Shown piece after piece: positions 1-3,791 of a DNA stretch of 6,377 nt. The notes beneath the pieces were generated by a model, which was not told the DNA's origin, searched no databases, and saw only the letters and a list, made by a program, of their open reading frames with translations. A program made the translations under genes and the position numbers. The stretch spans positions 12,629-19,005 of the forward strand of contig PKWC01000198.1 of assembly GCA_003131925.1 (NCBI GenBank), given 5' to 3'. Source of the DNA: Alphaproteobacteria bacterium. Its GTDB lineage: Bacteria > Pseudomonadota > Alphaproteobacteria > Micropepsales > Micropepsaceae. Each line of letters opens with the position of its first letter. Within the stretch, counting starts at the first letter, position 1.

Positions 1-57
1 CCCACGTTGGGGGAGGAAATGTGAGGGCCGTTCGATCATCAAAGGCTAAGTTTACAC

Positions 58-73
58 TGGCACCCGGTGGGCA
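58..73 (+). promoter_or_regulatory. Possible sigma-54-type -24/-12 promoter motif
   Basis: The sequence TGGCAC at 58-63 is followed at the correct distance by GC at 71-72 and an A at 73. The GG (59-60) and GC (71-72) dinucleotides are 12 bases apart, as in RpoN promoters (TGGCACG-N4-TTGCW). The two bases before the GC are GG instead of TT, and the G after TGGCAC is C. A start site would fall near 84, about 50 bases upstream of the GTG at 135. The match is imperfect and could be chance in GC-rich DNA. No enhancer site can be checked because the window starts here. Confidence 0.25.
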
Positions 74-134
74 GACGGCTGCGCATCGGGGGAATCTCAT
101 TCCTTCAATTTCAGCAAAAAGTCGGAGGGCTAAC

Positions 135-686
135 GTGAACAAAATTGTACTTGCAGCAGGGCTCGCGGTGGGCGCGCTCGCGGCCTCGACCGTGTGGGCG
201 GAGCAATATGTGGACTACACGCCGGTCAAGGGAGTGTGGGAAGTCACGACCATCAGAGTCGATCCCAACCACATCGATGACTACCTTACCGGCCTCCGGA
301 AGGGGTGGTCAGCGTCGATGGAGACTCTGAAGAAGCATGGCGTCATCGACCAGTATATGATTCTCCAGAAGCTCAATTCGGGCGCCGGCGCCAACATCCA
401 GCTCATTCAGCACTTCCCCAGCAGTGCGATGATGGATCCAGACAAGACGCGCGACCAGGCGATCCAGAAGGAAATGGAAGCGCAGATGAGCAAGGCCGCA
501 TCGGCCAAACTGACCGGCGGCTTCGACAAATTCCGCGCCTTCGAATCCGACGAGATGTGGACCGAAGTGAAAATGGCGAAGCAGGAGACTCCCACCCTCC
601 CCTTGAGGGCAGGCCTATCGCATATGTCCATCAGGCGGTCAGCGGCGCTGGATTTTGCCGATCCGCGGAGCCACTGCGGAGGATAG
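135..686 (+). CDS. Exported small protein of unknown function with a repeat-derived C-terminal tail
   Basis: I chose the GTG at 135 because GGAGGG at 124-129 is an excellent ribosome binding site five bases upstream, and the protein then starts with a signal peptide. An in-frame ATG at 21 would hide that signal behind 38 extra residues. The product is 183 aa. Residues 1-22 have a short basic start, a hydrophobic core and a VWA cleavage site before EQYVD, so it is probably periplasmic or secreted. Residues about 33-145 alternate strand-like (WEVTTIRV, ANIQLIQHF) and helical segments, which could be a dimeric alpha/beta-barrel type fold; this is inference from pattern only. I do not recognise a family. 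Residues 152-183 (TPTLPLRAG onward, from 588) lie almost entirely inside the palindromic repeat 591-843 and are Arg/Ser/Ala-rich, unlike the body. The ancestral protein probably ended near residue 151. Confidence 0.75.
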   Translation: MNKIVLAAGLAVGALAASTVWAEQYVDYTPVKGVWEVTTIRVDPNHIDDYLTGLRKGWSASMETLKKHGVIDQYMILQKLNSGAGANIQLIQHFPSSAMMDPDKTRDQAIQKEMEAQMSKAASAKLTGGFDKFRAFESDEMWTEVKMAKQETPTLPLRAGLSHMSIRRSAALDFADPRSHCGG

Positions 687-843
687 ATGAACCGCCTTGC
701 CCCGAATTAAATCCGGGGCAACGCGCCAAGGGGTTCTTGCGCGCCTTCGCGCGCCACTTGTCCTCGGCATCTTGGCGCCTTGGCGGTTTTCTTCAGCCTC
801 GCTACGCGCAAATGCGATCGCCCTGCCTCAGGGGCAGGGTGGG
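591..843. repeat. Palindromic MITE-like repeat with imperfect terminal inverted repeats
   Basis: The left end (591-626) and the reverse complement of the right end (809-843) align over about 36 bases with some 31 identities and small gaps. Both begin CCCACCCT, share CCCC, TGAGG and CAGG blocks, and contain ATCGCAT. The interior is rich in self-complementary segments: 662-666 with 676-680, and the multi-branch fold at 690-788. No convincing target duplication flanks it and it has no transposase, so it fits a non-autonomous or palindromic intergenic repeat. Its left part is translated as the end of the preceding gene. Other genomic copies cannot be seen from this window. Confidence 0.6.
690..792 (+). 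other. Three-way-junction-like fold followed by a T-rich tract
   Basis: Complementary pairs nest as follows. AACCGCC 690-696 pairs with GGCGGTT 782-788. Inside it, TTGCCCCG 697-704 pairs with CGGGGCAA 714-721 around a 9-base loop. GCGCCAAG 723-730 pairs with CTTGGCGC 771-778 and encloses a smaller hairpin GCGCG/CGCGC (739-743 with 748-752, loop CCTT). The outer arm runs into TTTTCTTC. It could act as a transcription terminator for the exported-protein gene or be the structural core of the repeat. It is either a terminator or a repeat-borne RNA fold; the sequence does not decide. Confidence 0.45.
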
Positions 844-844
844 T

Positions 845-852
845 TATTCTTG
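845..852. repeat. Left copy of 8-bp target-site duplication
   Basis: TATTCTTG here is repeated exactly at 3704-3711, immediately outside the right inverted repeat. Eight bases is the duplication length known for the IS1595 family. A ninth base (C) also matches, but choosing 8 bp makes the two inverted repeats line up symmetrically. Confidence 0.85.
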
Positions 853-876
853 CCGAATTACGTAGTTGACACCACA
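853..876 (+). repeat. Left terminal inverted repeat (IRL)
   Basis: This matches the reverse complement of 3680-3703 at 22 of 24 positions; only positions 1 and 3 of the end differ. The perfect block is 856-876, starting AATTACGTAG and ending ACCACA. It contains TTGACA, the -35 box of the transposase promoter. Confidence 0.9.
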
Positions 877-894
877 AGGCACAAGCCCTATATT
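866..894 (+). promoter_or_regulatory. Sigma70-type promoter for the transposase, overlapping IRL
   Basis: A perfect -35 TTGACA at 866-871 and a -10 TATATT at 889-894 are separated by exactly 17 bases. Transcription would start near 901, leaving a leader of about 15 bases before the transposase ATG at 916. The -35 lies in the perfect part of the inverted repeat, so transposase bound to its own end could block transcription; that autoregulation is inference. Confidence 0.75.
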
Positions 895-915
895 TGAGGG
901 GTCAAGGAGACCCCG

Positions 916-1878
916 ATGGGCAAGAACATCTTTTCCGCCAAGCATTTCCACGATGAAGAAGCCGCCCGGGCTTGGTTTGAGGCTGCCCGGTGGCCGAATG
1001 GCCCTGTGTGCCCTTCCTGTGGCTCCCTGAAGCACTATGCGACCAAGAAGGCCGGTCGGTATCGCTGCGGCGAGAAGGAGTGCCGCAAGGACTTCACGGT
1101 CACAACCAAGACCGTCATGGAGCGAAGCCATGCCAAGCTGACACAGTGGGCTATGGCCTTCTGGCTGGGCGCGTCTTCGAAGAAGGGCTTCTCCGCTCAC
1201 CAGCTGCATCGTGCCCTTGGCTGCCAGTACAACACGGCTTGGTTCCTCCATCACCGCGTCATGGAAGCCATGCGGGAGGGTGGCCTTGAGGTCCCTTTAG
1301 GTGGGGCTGGCGAGATCGTGGAGGTGGACGAAACCTACTATGGCCGCGTTGAGAACCCCGCGACGCACAAACTGTCTGGCGAACCCTATAAAAAGCAGAG
1401 CGGCACGGTGAATAAGCGCGCGATCCTTTCGCTTGTGCAGCGCGGCGGAAAGGCGCGCTCCTTTCATGTTCCGCGTGCCGACAAGTCTACTGTCCATAAG
1501 ATCATTCGGGACAACATCGCTCACGAAAGCCGCGTTCATACCGACGAAAGCAGGATTTACGATGACGTGAGCACGATGGTCGATGACGTGAACGAATTGT
1601 GCTTCACCCATGAAACCGTGAACCACTACGCGAAAGAGTATGCCCGTGGCGACGTAACTACCAATTCCGTCGAGGGCTTCTTCTCAGTGTTCAAGCGAGG
1701 AATGCGCGGCACTTACCAGCATTGCAGCGAAAAGCACCTGCACCGCTACGTCGCTGAATTCGATTTCCGCTTCAATCGGCGTGAGGCGTTGGGCTGGAAT
1801 GATGAAGCCCGCTGCATCGCCGCGATCCGCGCTGCGGACGGCAAACGCCTCACCTACCATCAACCTCGTGCAGCCTGA
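916..1878 (+). CDS. IS1595-family (ISXO2-like) DDE transposase
   Basis: This 320-aa protein catalyses cut and strand transfer of the surrounding element. The N-terminal zinc ribbon has Cys32-x2-Cys35 (CPSCGS) and Cys51-x4-Cys56 (CGEKEC), followed by the typical KDFTVTTKTVMERS segment that leads into a helical DNA-binding region. The IS1595-type catalytic domain starts near residue 130. The first acidic residue is Asp138 in EIVEVDETYYG, the second is Asp210 in HTDES, and the last is Glu253 in the NSVEGFFSVFKRG motif. This is followed by HLHRYVAEFDFRFNRR, a strong hallmark of ISXO2-like enzymes. Length is normal for the family and the frame is intact. AAGGAG at 904-909 is a good ribosome binding site six bases before the ATG, and the promoter at 866-894 lies directly upstream. 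Transcription runs towards the cargo genes and ntrY. Confidence 0.95.
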   Translation: MGKNIFSAKHFHDEEAARAWFEAARWPNGPVCPSCGSLKHYATKKAGRYRCGEKECRKDFTVTTKTVMERSHAKLTQWAMAFWLGASSKKGFSAHQLHRALGCQYNTAWFLHHRVMEAMREGGLEVPLGGAGEIVEVDETYYGRVENPATHKLSGEPYKKQSGTVNKRAILSLVQRGGKARSFHVPRADKSTVHKIIRDNIAHESRVHTDESRIYDDVSTMVDDVNELCFTHETVNHYAKEYARGDVTTNSVEGFFSVFKRGMRGTYQHCSEKHLHRYVAEFDFRFNRREALGWNDEARCIAAIRAADGKRLTYHQPRAA

Positions 1879-1992
1879 TTATCGGTTTCAGGCGGAACGG
1901 TTCCTTCGCTGGCGCGAGAAATACGGGCCAGCGCCGTCGTATGGCTTGCCGCTCTGGGACTAGCGGTTGCCGGCAGTGCCGGTCCAGAAAAG

Positions 1993-2027
1993 CAGAACCC
2001 CGCCATTCGGGGAATGACGGGGTTCTG
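1993..2027. terminator. Strong hairpin downstream of the transposase gene, probable terminator
   Basis: CAGAACCCCG (1993-2002) pairs perfectly with CGGGGTTCTG (2018-2027). After one mismatch the stem continues through CATTC/GAATG (2004-2008 with 2012-2016) to a GGG loop. It lies about 115 bases after the transposase stop. No T-run follows on the + strand. On the - strand the hairpin is followed by CTTTTC, so it may terminate better in that direction. It could also be a protein-binding palindrome of the element. Confidence 0.5.
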
Positions 2028-2431
2028 AAGAGTTTCAACGGAGACTGTCCAACCTTCGCAAGATGCCACAGGAAGTGCTAAAAGCCAGTTAAAGGTCCCA
2101 AGACCAGTTTAATTGTTCGGGATCGCCCATCTGGCGTTCCGCGTCTTGCCGTCCTTCACGATCTCTCCGCCGGGGGCTGGGGATACGTCGATAGCCGGGA
2201 ATCCAACCGGCGATGATATACTTGACATAGGCGATAACTACGGCTTGCGCAGCGCTCTTAACCGCGCCTAGGTGATTCGCTATTTGACGCCTCCGCGCAT
2301 CTTTTGCCCGCGTTGTGTGTCTAACGTGCGTGTTATGCGGTTTGCATGGCTATAAATTAAATCCATAAAAACAATAGGTTACAAAATTGCTGGTGGGCAA
2401 ATGTTTCACGCTCTTGCCAAAGTGCGATTAC
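2028..2431. other. Intergenic region inside the element, no confident gene
   Basis: Between the hairpin after the transposase gene and the cargo gene I find no convincing coding region. The stretch about 2341-2390 is markedly AT-rich compared with the rest of the window (for example TATAAATTAAATCCATAAAA) and is the likely place for the promoter of the cargo gene. TATAAA at 2351-2356 could be a -10 box, but no good -35 is found 16-18 bases upstream. A 39-codon ATG-started open frame on the - strand at 2109-2228 is discussed under findings. Confidence 0.4.
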
Positions 2432-3250
2432 ATGTCCAAAATTCTCGCGCTGCTCCTTGATGTCACCAAAATGCGCGAAGAATTCAAACCGGCGATTGAT
2501 GCCCTGCTCGCGGACCTAGCCGACCTTGAGAAGCAGGTTCTCGACACGAAGCTGGTTATCAATAGGCTCTGCTCTCGGGACGGAACGGAACCCATGTTCC
2601 CGGACGCGTCGGCTGCTTCCGGCCCGACCGTAGGCGCAATCCGGCCGGATAGCTTTTACGGAAAGGTCCTGAGCACAGCAGCGCGCGAGTACCTGGAGAT
2701 GCGCCGTAGTGCGAACCTGGGGCCAGCCACGCCGAGGGAGGTTTTCGAGGCGCTGGTAAGAGGCGGCTACGCGTCGGAAGCCAAAGACGAAATCACGGCC
2801 ATGATTGCCCTCCGCGCTACGCTTCGTAAGAACTCCTCAATTTTCCATCGCCTCCCAAACGGCACATACGGCCTTCTGGGCTGGTATCCAGACGCTAAGC
2901 CGGTGCGTGACGACGGCGACGATGAATCTCGCAAAGCACCCCGGGCCTCCAAAAGGAAGCCGCGCAAGGCTCCCAAGCTGACGCGCACTGCCCCTCCCGC
3001 ACGCGAACAGCACCCTGATGCCTCGGTGCCAAAGGCGACCAAGATTCGAGAGGAACTAAAGGACTGTCTGGCCAGCGGACCAAAGAGCAAAGCCGCCATT
3101 CTTAAGCGCATGACGGAGCGCGGGATCATGGGGCACGAGGATGACCCCATGGCGAACCTTTCCACCTATCTGTCCCGAGCAAAGGACTTGGTGACAAACG
3201 ACGGACAAGGGAATTGGTCTTTAGTTTTGGCCGAGAAGGGAGCGGCCTGA
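2432..3250 (+). CDS. Cargo protein with HARE-HTH-like winged helix and a second C-terminal winged-helix-like module
   Basis: I chose the ATG at 2432 (272 aa). The frame is also open from a TTG at 2387, and neither start has a clear ribosome binding site. Residues about 16-47 form an amphipathic, probably coiled-coil helix. Residues about 73-153 (from DSFYGKVL through PNGTYGLLGWYPD) match the pattern of HARE-HTH domains: a helix AAREYLEMR, then ATPREVFEALVRGGY, then ALRATLRKN and a wing ending in LPNGTYGL. Such domains occur in the RNA polymerase delta subunit and in restriction and chromatin proteins. Residues about 165-192 form a Lys/Arg/Pro-rich linker likely to touch DNA. Residues about 200-266 (KIREELKDCL to GNWSLV) look like another winged helix. 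No catalytic motif is visible. The most likely role is DNA binding, perhaps regulation of the element; this is inference. A strong terminator follows eight bases after the stop. Confidence 0.7.
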   Translation: MSKILALLLDVTKMREEFKPAIDALLADLADLEKQVLDTKLVINRLCSRDGTEPMFPDASAASGPTVGAIRPDSFYGKVLSTAAREYLEMRRSANLGPATPREVFEALVRGGYASEAKDEITAMIALRATLRKNSSIFHRLPNGTYGLLGWYPDAKPVRDDGDDESRKAPRASKRKPRKAPKLTRTAPPAREQHPDASVPKATKIREELKDCLASGPKSKAAILKRMTERGIMGHEDDPMANLSTYLSRAKDLVTNDGQGNWSLVLAEKGAA

Positions 3251-3257
3251 AAGGGTT

Positions 3258-3290
3258 GCGGCGGCCCACACTAAATAGGCCGCCGCTTTA
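3258..3290 (+). terminator. Rho-independent-type terminator after the winged-helix cargo gene
   Basis: GCGGCGGCC at 3258-3266 pairs perfectly with GGCCGCCGC at 3278-3286 around an 11-base loop and is followed by TTTA. It begins eight bases after the stop codon at 3250, the expected place for a terminator. The T-tract is short. Confidence 0.65.
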
Positions 3291-3296
3291 GAACTG

Positions 3297-3401
3297 CCCC
3301 GCGTAATCGGCCGAGAACGCACGCGCGGGGAAGGCCTCCGGCCCCTACCACAAGGGCACGGATCGAAGGGGGCGCGCTAACCTGTTCGGGGACGGCGCGC
3401 C
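3297..3401. other. Two further stem-loops between convergent cargo genes
   Basis: CCCCGCG 3297-3303 pairs with CGCGGGG 3324-3330 (loop 20). GGCGCGC 3371-3377 pairs with GCGCGCC 3395-3401 (loop 17). With the terminator at 3258-3290 they fill the gap between the winged-helix gene and the end of the small - strand gene at 3440. They may terminate the - strand transcript, but no T-run is seen. I see no gene in 3251-3439. Confidence 0.35.
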
Positions 3402-3439
3402 TCCAACGAGCATTCCCTACCAATTCCCTGAATAAACCG

Positions 3440-3634
3440 CTACTGTCCGGCCTTGCGGCGTTTCTTGGCGATGACCTTCCGAGCAATGGCACGAACCGCG
3501 CCATTCTGCCGAGGTATTGCCTTGAGCGGCGTGGGAGACCCAGAAAACGCGCCCTTCAGGATGGCCCTGAGGCGTTGCTGTGCCTCTTCCGGCGGATACT
3601 CAGTATCCGAATCGTCCTTCTTCATAGCCTCCAT
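3440..3634 (-). CDS. Small basic cargo protein, uncharacterised
   Basis: This 64-aa frame reads inward from the right end of the element. The N-terminal part is acidic (KKDDSDTEYPPEEAQQRL), the middle has RAILKGAFSGSPTPLKAIP, and the last 20 residues are very basic (ARKVIAKKRRKAGQ). The pattern PPEEAQxRLxAxLKGA followed by PLKxIP resembles small hypothetical proteins often annotated in alphaproteobacterial genomes, whose function I do not know. The first ATG (3634) has no ribosome binding site. The second ATG (3625, giving 61 aa) has GGAGG at 3628-3632, but only two bases away, so the start is uncertain. The right inverted repeat supplies an inward TTGACA at 3690-3685, but no -10 box is found at the right spacing. 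It might be an antitoxin-like or regulatory protein, but that is speculation. Confidence 0.5.
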   Translation of the reverse strand: MEAMKKDDSDTEYPPEEAQQRLRAILKGAFSGSPTPLKAIPRQNGAVRAIARKVIAKKRRKAGQ

Positions 3635-3679
3635 TATGACGCTGCGTCGGCCTGTCGGCTAGACGCTACCTATAGTGGC

Positions 3680-3703
3680 TGTGGTGTCAACTACGTAATT
3701 TGA
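3680..3703 (-). repeat. Right terminal inverted repeat (IRR)
   Basis: Read on the - strand this begins TCAAATTACGTAG and is identical to IRL at 22 of 24 positions, perfect over 3680-3700. It also contains TTGACA (3690-3685) pointing inward, as in IRL, but here no matching -10 box lies 16-18 bases away (17-base spacing gives AGCGTC). Confidence 0.9.
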
Positions 3704-3711
3704 TATTCTTG
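3704..3711. repeat. Right copy of 8-bp target-site duplication
   Basis: TATTCTTG is identical to 845-852. Joining the sequence up to 852 with 3712 onward rebuilds the uninterrupted host sequence upstream of ntrY. Confidence 0.85.
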
Positions 3712-3736
3712 CAACAGGCTGTGGCTTGGCTACACT
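3710..3736 (+). promoter_or_regulatory. Weak candidate promoter for ntrYX at the insertion junction
   Basis: TTGCAA (3710-3715) and TACACT (3731-3736) resemble -35 and -10 boxes but are only 15 bases apart, shorter than optimal. The first three bases of the -35 candidate belong to the target duplication, so insertion regenerated this motif while removing everything upstream of it. The region 3713-3791 contains no gene. Confidence 0.25.
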
Positions 3737-3740
3737 GGTG

Positions 3741-3791
3741 GGAGGAGATGGGGCCGGAATGTCCGGCGGGCGGGGGCAGCGGCAGGCCTGA
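3741..3791 (+). promoter_or_regulatory. ntrY leader: purine-rich site, hairpin and possible mini-ORF
   Basis: GGAGGAG at 3741-3747 looks like a ribosome binding site but lies 44 bases before the ntrY ATG. GCCGGA (3753-3758) and TCCGGC (3762-3767) form a 6-bp stem with an ATG in its 3-base loop. That ATG (3759) opens a 10-codon frame ending at TGA 3789-3791, directly abutting the ntrY ATG and in the same frame. ntrY itself has only a weak AGG (3784-3786), so its translation may depend on coupling. This is inference from the layout. Confidence 0.3.

Larger units (their letters stand above)
853..3703 (+). mobile_element. Complete IS1595-family (ISXO2-like) element with two cargo genes
   Basis: The element is 2851 bp. 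It is bounded by inverted repeats 853-876 and 3680-3703 (22 of 24 positions identical, with a perfect 21-base block) and by the 8-bp duplication TATTCTTG. It carries an intact transposase next to its left end, a winged-helix protein gene in the same direction, and a small oppositely oriented gene at the right end. Simple IS1595-family elements are about 1 kb; longer members with passenger genes are known in the family. Perfect duplication, near-perfect ends and an open transposase frame suggest a recent and possibly still mobile insertion. Its exact end may be off by one base because position 853/3712 is C on both sides. Confidence 0.9.

Noticed and set aside
21..134. In-frame extension of the exported-protein gene to an ATG at 21
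   Set aside because: The GTG at 135 has a far better placed ribosome binding site and gives a clean signal peptide; the 38 extra residues would bury the signal.
845..853. A 9-bp target duplication (TATTCTTGC)
   Set aside because: The ninth base matches too, but an 8-bp duplication fits the IS1595 family and makes the two inverted repeats symmetrical; the extra C is probably coincidence.
844..1254. 136-aa frame on the - strand across the left end of the element
   Set aside because: It is antisense to the transposase gene and crosses the insertion junction, so it cannot be an inherited gene; it mirrors codon bias of the real frame.
1781..1963. 60-aa frame extending past the transposase stop
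   Set aside because: Most of it overlaps the transposase in another frame, it has no ribosome binding site, and its unique tail is too short to judge.
3271..3504. 77-aa - strand frame downstream of the winged-helix gene
   Set aside because: It covers the terminator and other stem-loops, overlaps the better supported small protein, and shows no recognisable pattern.
591..3703. Palindromic repeat and IS as parts of one composite transposon
   Set aside because: The repeat ends (CCCACCCT) do not resemble the element ends and the direct repeats lie outside the palindromic repeat, so the two are separate events.
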